Positions 27,763 to 35,084 are shown, numbered from the stretch's first letter. The stretch is 64,000 nt of DNA from Chryseobacterium vrystaatense (GCF_000737765.1 NZ_JPRI01000006.1:180874-244873); one strand, 5' to 3'. Numbers and translations are program-made. Notes: a model not told the origin generated them from the sequence alone.

Positions 27763-29880
27763 TTAGAGTTTAGCAACAGCTGAAGCCTTGATTTCTGTAT
27801 TTTTTAATATTAAAATCTCATCAGAAATTTCTTTCAGATCTTCCATGTGATGACTGATTATCAAAATGATTTTTTCAGATTTAAGTTGCTGTATTACATC
27901 ATAAATAAACTTTCTGTTTTCCTTATCTAAAGATGAGGTGGGTTCATCCAGAATTAATAACTGTGGATCATGATACAGTGCGCGCATCCATCCAAGTAAT
28001 TGTTTCTGGCCCCCTGATAAATTAATTCCTTCTTCCCCTACCAAGGTGAAAAAACCGTGAGGCAAAGAATTTATAAACTGATCAAAACCCAATGCTGTTA
28101 ATTCCTGCAATTTTTGTTGGTCTACCTGTTCATCAAGAATAATGTTTTCCAGAATATTTCCATTGAACAATTGTATGTTTTGAGGAACGATACCGGTTAA
28201 ACTCCGCCAGTTAATTATGGAAATATCTTTTAACAAAATGTTTTTATTAATTATAATTTCTCCATTTTCCGGAAGATAATTTTTTTGTAATATTTCTGTC
28301 AGTGTGGTTTTCCCACTTCCGCTTTCTCCCAGAAGACACGTTATATTTCCTTTCTGGAGTGAAAAAGAGATGTGATTGAGCAGCCTGCTTCTTCCATTGA
28401 ATCTAAAATCAATATTTTCTATGTCAATGGTTTGAAGTTCCAAGATTTCGAGACCTTCCGTTTTTTCTTTTTCTAATGAAGAATACTCAAACATCCTGTC
28501 GAACGCTACTTTAGCTTCCTGTATCGGTATGGTTACCAAAGCCAGATTGGTAGTTGAGGAAAGTAATGAACCGGAAATCCCTATGATTGCCATCAATTCT
28601 CCAAGTTTTATTTCACCATTTAAGACACTGTAAGAAGAGAAACTAAGAATAAGCAGAAGAAAAATAACCAAAATGACTCCCGAATATAGAGATATGGTGA
28701 GGTTAAGTTTTCCCAGTTCAAAAATCTTTGTCTGGAAAAATCCGAATATCGTCTCATTTCTTTGTATAAATAACTGCTGCTTAGAAAACCCCTTGATCAC
28801 TTCAATTCCTCTGATGCTATCGATATAATTGGCCTCATTGGTACTGTAAGATTGCATGACGTTTCTTTGGGATTCAATAATTTTCTTATTGAAACTAAAG
28901 ATGATATAAAAAATGACAGGGGAGATGATAATACAGACTAAGGCAAGTTTCCAGGAGTAAAAGAAAAGGAACCCTGTTGCCATACAAACACCTAGAGCAT
29001 CAACGACTGTGTTGGTAATAAGCTGTTTTATGACCGTTTGAATTCTTTGCGTATCATTAAGCCGTGCTACAAAATCTCCCACTTTTCTGGTGTCGAAAAA
29101 TATTTTTGGAAGGTGGAGGAGGGAAGTGTAGAAATTTTTGTTAATCCTCTCATTAAATGATCGACTTTGCCTGATGATATAGAGTTCCCTCAAGGCCTGA
29201 ATAATCACTTTTGCAAAGAGCAGGAATCCAAGAAATGATATACTTAGCAGTAACACCGATGTTTTTTTCTTCGGTAAGATATCATCGATCAGCTTCTGTG
29301 AAAAAATAGACATCGACATTCCCAGTAATGTAAAAACAAGTCCCAGAAAAACGATAGTACAAATAACCTCCTGATCATCTTTGATGAGGTTTTTAAGCCA
29401 TCTTTTTTTCTCTGCAGCTGTTTGTTCCTTTTTTTGAAACGTAGTATTGGGGATTAAGGTAAGGCAGGTTTTAGATCGCCAGACTTCTTCCAGATATTCT
29501 CTGGTCCAGTATTCTAAACCTTTTGCAGGATCTCCGATAAGAAATTGATTATTTTTAAAAGGATGGTAACTATAACAAATAACATAATGTTCAAATTTTT
29601 GATCAATAATAACATGTAAGATAACGGGGGTTCCGTGTTGCATAAGAGCTTCAGTATCCGCCTCGCATCCTTCTGCATCAAAACCTATAGAATTGGCACA
29701 TTGATGCAGTCCGAGAAGTGTGGTTCCTGTTTTGGATGTTCCACTTTTTTCACGTAAAGTTTCCAGTGAAATGCTGCCTCCGTAATATTGAACGAGCGAT
29801 TGCAGACATCCGACACCACAATCGGTTAAATCTTTTTGGAGAGAGAATGTTTTCTCTATGTGTTTATTTTTTTTCATCAA
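27763..29880 (-). CDS. Peptidase-domain (C39) ABC transporter for double-glycine peptides
   Basis: A 705-residue fused exporter that should remove leader peptides after a double glycine and pump the mature peptide out with ATP. The N-terminal C39 peptidase is intact: C21 (DLTDCGVGC), H98 (KFEHYV) and D117 (IGDPAKG). A six-helix transmembrane domain spans ~165-460. The nucleotide-binding domain has Walker A GESGSGKTT, signature LSGGQKQ, Walker B LLILDEPTSSLD and the H-loop ISHH. It starts inside the thioredoxin-like gene (17-base overlap), implying coupled translation. Three double-glycine precursors lie 1.9-2.9 kb upstream on the same strand, the obvious substrates. No HlyD-type adaptor or TolC is nearby. 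Confidence 0.92.
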   Translation of the reverse strand: MMKKNKHIEKTFSLQKDLTDCGVGCLQSLVQYYGGSISLETLREKSGTSKTGTTLLGLHQCANSIGFDAEGCEADTEALMQHGTPVILHVIIDQKFEHYVICYSYHPFKNNQFLIGDPAKGLEYWTREYLEEVWRSKTCLTLIPNTTFQKKEQTAAEKKRWLKNLIKDDQEVICTIVFLGLVFTLLGMSMSIFSQKLIDDILPKKKTSVLLLSISFLGFLLFAKVIIQALRELYIIRQSRSFNERINKNFYTSLLHLPKIFFDTRKVGDFVARLNDTQRIQTVIKQLITNTVVDALGVCMATGFLFFYSWKLALVCIIISPVIFYIIFSFNKKIIESQRNVMQSYSTNEANYIDSIRGIEVIKGFSKQQLFIQRNETIFGFFQTKIFELGKLNLTISLYSGVILVIFLLLILSFSSYSVLNGEIKLGELMAIIGISGSLLSSTTNLALVTIPIQEAKVAFDRMFEYSSLEKEKTEGLEILELQTIDIENIDFRFNGRSRLLNHISFSLQKGNITCLLGESGSGKTTLTEILQKNYLPENGEIIINKNILLKDISIINWRSLTGIVPQNIQLFNGNILENIILDEQVDQQKLQELTALGFDQFINSLPHGFFTLVGEEGINLSGGQKQLLGWMRALYHDPQLLILDEPTSSLDKENRKFIYDVIQQLKSEKIILIISHHMEDLKEISDEILILKNTEIKASAVAKL

Positions 29881-30391
29881 AGCTGGTTAAAAGTTTTTCT
29901 ATTTTTATAGCTCCGGCATTTCTTTTGAGAAGATGATTATTTTTATCGTAAACCAGGATATAAGGAACAGTTTTCATTCCCAGTTTCCGATAGAAAGTGG
30001 CCATTTCATCATGGCACCAATACATATTACTTTGTGTATTCAAATGGTATTTCCGGGCAAATTCCTTTATTTCATTTAATGGTTCACTGGCTACCCATAT
30101 CCACTGGATGTTTTGATAATGATCATAAACTGTAGAAAGTTCCTTTGCTTCTGACTGACAAAAATGACAGTCAGGGCTGAAATACAGAATGATTTTAATC
30201 TGATCTTCTGCTAAATTCTCTTGTGTAAAAGTGCCTCCGTCGATAGTTGTAAGATGAAATGCAGGAGCATTTTTAAGGGCATCTGTTTTTTCCTTCTTTT
30301 TCTGAAAATTATAAAATAGATACACGAGTAATCCGATGAGACAAAGGGGAATAACAGCCGCCAGTATTTTTAGAGTTTTTTTATTTTTCAT
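29864..30391 (-). CDS. Membrane-anchored thioredoxin-like protein
   Basis: A 175-residue protein with one N-terminal membrane helix (~8-27) and a periplasmic TlpA/redoxin-like fold. The active-site pair is present as C75-x-x-C78 (SPDCHFCQSE), and the cis-proline motif is TVPYIL. It should exchange thiols and disulfides outside the cytoplasm. The ATG at 30391 was chosen because it starts the membrane anchor; longer in-frame starts run into the upstream gene. It sits 5 bases after that gene and overlaps the C39 exporter by 17 bases. Since all three precursor peptides have two cysteines each, a role in forming or isomerising their disulfides is a reasonable inference. Confidence 0.8.
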   Translation of the reverse strand: MKNKKTLKILAAVIPLCLIGLLVYLFYNFQKKKEKTDALKNAPAFHLTTIDGGTFTQENLAEDQIKIILYFSPDCHFCQSEAKELSTVYDHYQNIQWIWVASEPLNEIKEFARKYHLNTQSNMYWCHDEMATFYRKLGMKTVPYILVYDKNNHLLKRNAGAIKIEKLLTSFDEKK

Positions 30392-30396
30392 CCTCT

Positions 30397-31041
30397 TTAA
30401 TATTGTGCATTTAAAATAAAGAATGATACGATCCCTACCCAGAATAGAAGACCAACACCATACGTTATTGTTGTTAAAATCAAAGATTTTTGGAAACTGA
30501 CTTTTTGTTCCGAAAGCTCCCAGATTCCCCAGGCAAGAATCCCCCAATAAAACAGCTCAAACAAATTGACCAACTGTAAAGGATAGGCAAGCCACTTTTC
30601 CGTAGACAGATATTCTTTAATGTTTAATAAAGAGATGGGATAATAAGTCTGAAGGTTCTCAATGGTATAGTCTGTATCGATCCAATAAAAATTGACAAAC
30701 TTATAGAATCCCGCGATGATAAATACAGATTCAGCAATTAAAACAAGACTTATAAAATCAGAAAAGGTTATGTTTTCTAACCCCGGTAAGTCCAGGAGTT
30801 TAATAAAATTGAGACAGAAAGCAACGAGTAGAACTTTTATTGCAATAAGTAATGGTGTTGCAGCATAGCTTATCCACCACCATTTTTTCTGACTGTCCAT
30901 ATAGTTTTGTACAATATCATTAGGATAATCTTTGGCAAGAAAATCAAATATTTTGGAACTGGTGGTGATATAGGTTTTATCCAGATAGGTGAGCAAAAAA
31001 TAGCACAAGACGATACCTATGAAAAGGAGAATGTTTTTCAT
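30397..31041 (-). CDS. Polytopic membrane protein of unknown function
   Basis: A 214-residue protein with about five hydrophobic helices (~4-20, ~55-80, ~92-112, ~150-172, ~185-208); I do not recognise a family. The soluble part between the first two helices is charged, and a YWIDTDYTIENL segment sits between helices three and four. It lies directly before the thioredoxin-like and C39 exporter genes in a tight three-gene unit (5-base gap, then 17-base overlap), so it probably works with the exporter as accessory, quinone-linked redox partner or immunity factor. None of these can be shown from sequence. The start ATG at 31041 gives a clean first helix. Confidence 0.6.
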   Translation of the reverse strand: MKNILLFIGIVLCYFLLTYLDKTYITTSSKIFDFLAKDYPNDIVQNYMDSQKKWWWISYAATPLLIAIKVLLVAFCLNFIKLLDLPGLENITFSDFISLVLIAESVFIIAGFYKFVNFYWIDTDYTIENLQTYYPISLLNIKEYLSTEKWLAYPLQLVNLFELFYWGILAWGIWELSEQKVSFQKSLILTTITYGVGLLFWVGIVSFFILNAQY

Positions 31042-31170
31042 CTTTATTAAATCGATTATAATTAATAATAATTAAAGGCGAACTTCTTTGCTTATACCAA
31101 GAAGTCTTTGAGTTACCGGAAAAAATCCTAGGTATTTAAGGACAGATCTTATCTTTAGCAGACCTCCAAT

Positions 31171-31692
31171 TTAAGAGTGATCATTAATTCTTTTTTTGGA
31201 AAAATTACTGGCTTTAGAAAGAATCAATATTTTTAATGATTTGAGACTTTTATTAAAAACATTAAATAATCTTCTTTCGTAAAAACTGTTGATTAAGATC
31301 CTATCTTTTTCACAGATAATGACTATATATTCCTGATCTTTTTTTACAGAAATCTCAAAGATATATATCCCTGCAATACTGCTAGATTGGTAAATATTTT
31401 TTTGCTTAGAAGCAATCTCTTTAACCACAAAATCGTTTTCTTCAAACCCTAAGTGGGTGGTTACTGTTGTAAAGAATCTATGATAGATAATCAGGATAAG
31501 ATAACCGAAGGGAAGCAAACATAATAGAGTGCTAAAGCCAAAGTCTTGTTTTATAATTGAAATGGCAGGAAAAATAAGCAGCAATAAAAAATTAAACAGT
31601 AAAAAATACTCATTCACAGAGAACGGTAAAAAATATCTTCCAAATATTTTTCTTATTTTCTTTTTCTTTGTATAAAGCTCTATGTAGTTCAT
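31171..31692 (-). CDS. Two-TM membrane protein with soluble C-terminal domain
   Basis: A 173-residue protein: a basic N-terminus (YTKKKKIRK), two hydrophobic helices (~28-48 and ~55-73), then a beta-rich cytoplasmic domain (~80-140) with a basic end. The layout resembles bacterial PH-domain membrane proteins, but I cannot assign it. It stands between the first precursor gene (68 bases upstream) and the exporter unit (129 bases downstream) on the same strand. That makes it a candidate immunity or maturation-related protein of the peptide locus. The ATG at 31692 is preferred; an in-frame ATG ten codons upstream is possible. Confidence 0.55.
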   Translation of the reverse strand: MNYIELYTKKKKIRKIFGRYFLPFSVNEYFLLFNFLLLLIFPAISIIKQDFGFSTLLCLLPFGYLILIIYHRFFTTVTTHLGFEENDFVVKEIASKQKNIYQSSSIAGIYIFEISVKKDQEYIVIICEKDRILINSFYERRLFNVFNKSLKSLKILILSKASNFSKKRINDHS

Positions 31693-31760
31693 CTTAAATG
31701 ATTTTTTGAAATTAAACAACAATCTTTATAAAAATAAACATTGTTGCTGATTATTTAGAA

Positions 31761-31913
31761 TTAGTCACAGTATAACATTCCTATTCCAAATACAAAAATA
31801 CCAGCCTCACCAGCTAAAGCTGCCATTGCAGCTAAAGTACCTGCATATCCCCATGTACATTTTGGTCTTCCACCTTGCAAATTTTCCATTTGCGAAACAT
31901 TTAACTTTTTCAT
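31761..31913 (-). CDS. Double-glycine leader precursor peptide A
   Basis: A 50-residue precursor with leader MKKLNVSQMENLQGG, which has hydrophobic residues at -4 (Leu), -7 (Met) and -12 (Leu) relative to Gly-Gly, the pattern read by C39 peptidases. The predicted mature peptide is 35 residues, begins RPKCTWGYAG and ends GIGMLYCD, with exactly two cysteines (C4, C34) around an Ala/Gly-rich hydrophobic core. It is likely exported by the ABC transporter at 27763 as a bacteriocin-like or signal peptide. An in-frame ATG 13 codons upstream (31952) would lengthen the leader; precursor B has the same 13-codon extension, so the true start is open. A promoter module (31946-32053) precedes it. Confidence 0.75.
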   Translation of the reverse strand: MKKLNVSQMENLQGGRPKCTWGYAGTLAAMAALAGEAGIFVFGIGMLYCD

Positions 31914-31945
31914 GTTTTGAATTTTTTGAATTATTAAAAAATTTT

Positions 31946-32053
31946 TTGCCATATAATCCCTGGCATGGGCTTTTGCTGATCAGCGGTATTTATACTTTGT
32001 ACTGTACACATACAAAAAATAAACATTTGTGTTTTTACCTGAAGCAGACTTAT
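31946..32053 (-). promoter_or_regulatory. Precursor promoter/leader module, copy 1
   Basis: About 108 bases nearly identical to 32846-32954, with a diverged third copy at 34714-34798. On the minus strand it reads CTTCAGGTAAAAACAC, then TATTTTTTG (a -7-like box one base longer than consensus), and a perfect palindrome GCTGATCAGC (31975-31984). It ends at an ATG that may be an alternative start of precursor A. The next ~200 bases (32054-32263) hold no gene but keep weaker similarity to the sequence beside copy 3. Confidence 0.65.
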
Positions 32054-32263
32054 GCTGAAGGATAAAAATTTCAAAAGTTTTTACCCTTAAATTGATCCTT
32101 AAATTACTAAGGTTAGGAGATAAGGGTTTTTAAATCATTGATTACAGGTATTTTGTAAATAAAGTATACATTCGTTATGCAGGATAAAGTTTTTCAAACT
32201 GTTAAATGAGCAGGCAAAAATGTTTAAAAATGATATATTAAAAATGAATTTTCGGAATAAAAC

Positions 32264-32422
32264 TTATTTTTCAGTTATTTTGTTATACCCTAATATCCCT
32301 AAAAGCAAAAAAAGAGTATAACTTATAATCCTATCTGTTTCAATAGGTTTCCTCATAAATAATAAATAAATGATCATAATTGAACAAAATGCAAGGTATA
32401 GGATATGAATATTCTTTCTCAT
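32264..32422 (-). CDS. Small two-TM protein
   Basis: A 52-residue protein beginning MRKNIHILYLAFCSIMII, with two hydrophobic helices (~5-22 and ~32-45) split by a short charged turn (RKPIETDR) and closed by a polar tail. It lies 65 bases after precursor C and immediately upstream of promoter module copy 1 on the same strand. A similar small two-TM protein lies beside module copy 3 at 34932. Tiny membrane proteins next to bacteriocin precursors are often immunity proteins; that role is inferred here from context only. No family is recognised. Confidence 0.5.
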   Translation of the reverse strand: MRKNIHILYLAFCSIMIIYLLFMRKPIETDRIISYTLFLLLGILGYNKITEK

Positions 32423-32487
32423 AATTTTCTAAAAATTAAATAGTAAAAAATTGGTGCTGTCTAAAATCTTGACAGCACCATCATTAA

Positions 32488-32640
32488 TTAAAAGCCACAA
32501 CTGTGATAAGCTAGAAGAGCCCCAAAAAAAGTTATAGAAGTAGCAAGCCCATATCCACAGGCTACTCCATCAAGAAAGGCATCCCAGTCACCTTTGCCTC
32601 CTTCTATTTTTTCTAATATTTCTAAATCTAATGTTTTCAT
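32488..32640 (-). CDS. Double-glycine leader precursor peptide C
   Basis: A 50-residue precursor whose leader MKTLDLEILEKIEGG ends in Gly-Gly, with Ile at -4, Leu at -7 and Leu at -12, the C39 recognition pattern. The predicted 35-residue mature peptide starts KGDWDAFLDGVACGYG and ends YHSCGF. It has exactly two cysteines (C13, C33) around a hydrophobic core, like precursors A and B, but is more acidic at its start. It follows precursor B by 12 bases, so both are probably made from one transcript. An ATG three codons upstream (32649) is an alternative start. The leader differs from those of A and B, so it is not a recent copy. Confidence 0.72.
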   Translation of the reverse strand: MKTLDLEILEKIEGGKGDWDAFLDGVACGYGLATSITFFGALLAYHSCGF

Positions 32641-32652
32641 AATATTCATTTT

Positions 32653-32814
32653 TTAAGAATCTCCGTTAATACATAAAGCCAAGGCTAATAATGACAGCCC
32701 TCCGGTTGCTGCAAATCCTCCGATTGCAATTCCAACACCTACACCACAGCTAAAAGCTGTTCCGGGATTTGCTCCCTTTAAAACTTCCATTTGCGAAACA
32801 TTTAATGTTTTCAT
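32653..32814 (-). CDS. Double-glycine-type (Gly-Ala) leader precursor peptide B
   Basis: A 53-residue precursor with leader MKTLNVSQMEVLKGA, closely similar to precursor A but ending Gly-Ala, a tolerated C39 variant; Leu -4, Met -7 and Leu -12 are kept. The predicted mature part (38 residues) begins NPGTAFSCGVGVG and ends LCINGDS. Its core is very rich in Gly, Ala and Leu, and it has two cysteines (C8, C33). Like A it is preceded by a promoter module and has an in-frame ATG 13 codons upstream (32853). Expected path: export and leader removal by the transporter at 27763, with disulfide formation outside the cytoplasm. Confidence 0.75.
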   Translation of the reverse strand: MKTLNVSQMEVLKGANPGTAFSCGVGVGIAIGGFAATGGLSLLALALCINGDS

Positions 32815-32845
32815 CTTTTTGAATTTATAAGTTAGTAAATAATCA

Positions 32846-32954
32846 TTTGCCATACAATCCCTGGCATGGGTTTTTTGCTGATCAGCGTTATTTATACTTT
32901 GTATTGTGCACATACAAAAAATAAACATTTGTGTTTTTACCTGAAGCAAACATA
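32846..32954 (-). promoter_or_regulatory. Precursor promoter/leader module, copy 2
   Basis: Near-identical to copy 1 (31946-32053), including the palindrome GCTGATCAGC (32877-32886), the TATTTTTTG -7-like box and the ATGGCAAA end. A TTG is present 23 bases before the -7-like box on the minus strand, a possible -33 element. It drives precursors B and C. Confidence 0.65.
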
Positions 32955-33266
32955 AGAGGTTGAATCAAGTTTTTTGGAAAAAAAAGCACTTAAAAAGTAC
33001 TTAGATTATCTCAGGGTTTATCTCAGGCTTTTTTAACGTTTGATAATCAGTAATTTATTAGATTTTAGTAATCATTCTTAAATTCTGATAATGTTCAAGA
33101 GTGAGAAAAAAAGATTAGATTTTCTTTTAGATTATTAGAATATATATGTAATTTAGAACTTTAAATAGTAAGATATAAAATGTTGTTAATCAGTGTTTTG
33201 TATTTTTATTTTTTTTCTTTGAAAGATACTAAATATGTAATTTTTTACTTTGTAAATCACTAGGAT
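32955..33266. other. Gene-free spacer between peptide locus and GNAT/LuxR genes
   Basis: This AT-rich stretch holds no credible gene on either strand. An imperfect inverted repeat (AAGCACTT...AAGTACTT, near 32984-33002) could be a regulator site. The promoters of the divergent plus- and minus-strand units must lie here or in module copy 2. Confidence 0.5.
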
Positions 33267-33845
33267 ATGAAAAATTTAAATGAGACAGAGAGGTTTCACC
33301 TAAAATCAATTTTAGCGAGGGCTTTTATCAATAATAAATCTGTTAATTATATTCTTAAGAGGAAGCATGACATGTCATTAATATTACGACTTATGGATTA
33401 TTCTATCAATAAGGCTAAAAGATATGGATGGGTCTGGGTAAATGATCAAAATAATGCGTGTTGTATCATTTTAGATCCTTTAAAAACAAAGAAAATGACT
33501 CTCCACTCTATATGTTTAGATATCAAATTAGTTTTTACTGTTGTTGGTGTAAACAATGTTGGCAAAGTATTTAAAAAAGAGAATCTAACAAATAAGTATC
33601 TTCCCAAGAATATAGATTTTGTACATCTTTGGTTTATAGGAGTTGAATCTACAGTGCAAGGGCAGGGATTTGGAAGTGATTTTTTAAAACAAATAATAAG
33701 TTATTATATAGATAAGACAGATGCTATTTGTTTAGAAACTTCTACATTAATTAATATCCCTTTTTATGAGAAACTAGGCTTTGAGATTTATCATGTTGAA
33801 GATTTTGGGTTTGACTTCTATTTTTTAATAAAATATTTGAAATAA
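33267..33845 (+). CDS. GNAT family N-acetyltransferase
   Basis: A 192-residue acetyl-CoA-dependent acyltransferase. The CoA-binding motif A is visible as WFIGVESTVQGQGFGSDFL (Q-x-x-G-x-G type, ~130-148), and motif B as CLETSTLINIPFYEKLGFEI (~160-180). The substrate is unknown. It is transcribed away from the precursor peptides and is followed after one base by a membrane LuxR regulator, so the two form an operon. Acetylation of a toxin or of the peptide's target as self-protection is conceivable, but nothing in the sequence proves it. AT-richness is like the peptide locus rather than the housekeeping genes. Confidence 0.78.
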   Translation: MKNLNETERFHLKSILARAFINNKSVNYILKRKHDMSLILRLMDYSINKAKRYGWVWVNDQNNACCIILDPLKTKKMTLHSICLDIKLVFTVVGVNNVGKVFKKENLTNKYLPKNIDFVHLWFIGVESTVQGQGFGSDFLKQIISYYIDKTDAICLETSTLINIPFYEKLGFEIYHVEDFGFDFYFLIKYLK

Positions 33846-33846
33846 G

Positions 33847-34713
33847 ATGTTTGGCTCAGAGATAAAATTTGTCACATTTATATATATATGTACGTTGCTA
33901 TTTATTTTGGTGATTGTATTCGTAGGGATTTTAAAGACTAAAGGCAATAAAAATTTTAATTATAAGTTTTTCCTTTTAACATTGTCTGTTTTATTGAATA
34001 ATATTAGTTCTGGATTATTTCCAGATAAAAACCTGAAAATAAATATTCTTTCCCAAAATATTATCGCGTATACGATTGGTTTAGTTACAATTGCGTATTA
34101 TGCCTATTATCTTTCCTTATATTATAATTTGACATTCAGGAGTTATTTAAAGTTTAATTATATAATTATTTTTCTATCAGTAAATCTAGTAGTAGGTTTT
34201 ATAATTCCATATACTATTACTGATAACCTACAGATTTCACGTAGAATATTTCTAGTATTCCCAGTTTTATTGATCTTTTTGCTATTATACATTATCTACA
34301 AAAGTCAATTTAGTTCCTATTTTGGATTTAAAAATAAGTATGAGGAGTTCCATTCTTTAGCTGGGTTAGCCGGTATTATTAGTGTTGCTTCAGTGCCTAT
34401 TACTATGCTGTTATTAGGAGATGATCAGACAGTTGAACAAACTCTATTTACTTTGGGGTATTTTTTTATCTGTATAGAATATTTTTTATACAAAAATTCT
34501 ATACAACAAGTTTATTCATATGATCTTACTGATAGGGAATCAGAAATTTTGAATTTGATTATAAATGATAAAAAAATTAAATATGCAGAGATAAGTATTA
34601 AACTTAACATTTCAGAGAAAACTGTATCAACTCATTTATCCAATATATATAAGAAAGTTGATGTTAAAAGTAAAAAAGAACTAATAAAAAGAATTAATGA
34701 AAAAAATCTTTAG
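33847..34713 (+). CDS. Membrane-bound LuxR-type transcriptional regulator
   Basis: A 288-residue protein with about seven hydrophobic helices (residues ~8-215) and a C-terminal LuxR/FixJ helix-turn-helix (~222-288). The HTH is recognisable from LTDRESEILNLIIND, LNISEKTVSTHLSNIYKKV and the preceding EIS turn. Such a layout suggests direct signal sensing in the membrane, with DNA binding at the cytoplasmic face. It forms a two-gene unit with the GNAT gene. The stop abuts the orphan promoter module copy 3 (34714-34798), which points leftward into this gene, so regulation of the precursor modules by this protein is an attractive hypothesis. A degraded LuxR C-terminus lies at 35159. Confidence 0.78.
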   Translation: MFGSEIKFVTFIYICTLLFILVIVFVGILKTKGNKNFNYKFFLLTLSVLLNNISSGLFPDKNLKINILSQNIIAYTIGLVTIAYYAYYLSLYYNLTFRSYLKFNYIIIFLSVNLVVGFIIPYTITDNLQISRRIFLVFPVLLIFLLLYIIYKSQFSSYFGFKNKYEEFHSLAGLAGIISVASVPITMLLLGDDQTVEQTLFTLGYFFICIEYFLYKNSIQQVYSYDLTDRESEILNLIINDKKIKYAEISIKLNISEKTVSTHLSNIYKKVDVKSKKELIKRINEKNL

Positions 34714-34798
34714 GGCTTTAGCTGATGATGGATATTTATTTTTTGTAGCGTGCACATACAAAAAATAAAAATGTGTTTTTTTACCTGAAACAAAAATA
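34714..34798 (-). promoter_or_regulatory. Orphan precursor promoter module, copy 3
   Basis: It shares TTTCAGGTAAAAAACAC, TATTTTTTGTATGTGCAC and a trace of the CATCAGC..AAAGCCC segment with copies 1 and 2, but no precursor follows. Reading leftward, homology ends at the stop codon of the luxR gene. It may make antisense RNA to luxR or be a relic. Homology with copy 1 continues rightward (TTCAAAAG, TTTTACC, TTAAATTG) to about 34900. Confidence 0.55.
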
Positions 34799-34931
34799 GA
34801 CTGTCAAAGAAAAAATTCAAAAGCTTTTACCTTTAAATTGTCAAAGCTACGAAGTAATGGAGGTAAATTCCTGATAATAGGTGTTTTGTATAGTGAATAG
34901 TCATGCAGAATGCTGGCAGTCAAATCTATTT

Positions 34932-35084
34932 TTACTGTGTATTTTTACCATCTATGAGTAACATGATGAGCAACATAGATAAACATATAACAGATGTAAT
35001 AAGCAATTGATTTTGTGTAGCACTCAAAAAAGGATATAATCTCTGGGTGATGATACCTATTGATACGATTACAAATAAAACCAT
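34932..35084 (-). CDS. Small two-TM protein beside module copy 3
   Basis: A 50-residue frame beginning MVLFVIVSIGIITQRLYP, with two hydrophobic helices (~1-13 and ~28-44) and a polar tail (DGKNTQ). The same frame is open further upstream (NINKKILKII precedes) but without an ATG, so this could be a gene with a lost start. Its placement relative to promoter module copy 3 mirrors that of the 52-residue two-TM protein relative to copy 1, which is the main reason to list it. Function unknown; candidate immunity-type protein. Confidence 0.35.
   Translation of the reverse strand: MVLFVIVSIGIITQRLYPFLSATQNQLLITSVICLSMLLIMLLIDGKNTQ

Noticed and set aside
29718..29936. 72-codon plus-strand ORF over the exporter start
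   Set aside because: Antisense to the C39 peptidase domain, whose motifs are intact.
31081..31110. Hairpin between the two membrane-protein genes (ACTTCTT...AAGAAGT) as a terminator
   Set aside because: A stem of only seven pairs without a clear T-run on the minus strand; not convincing.
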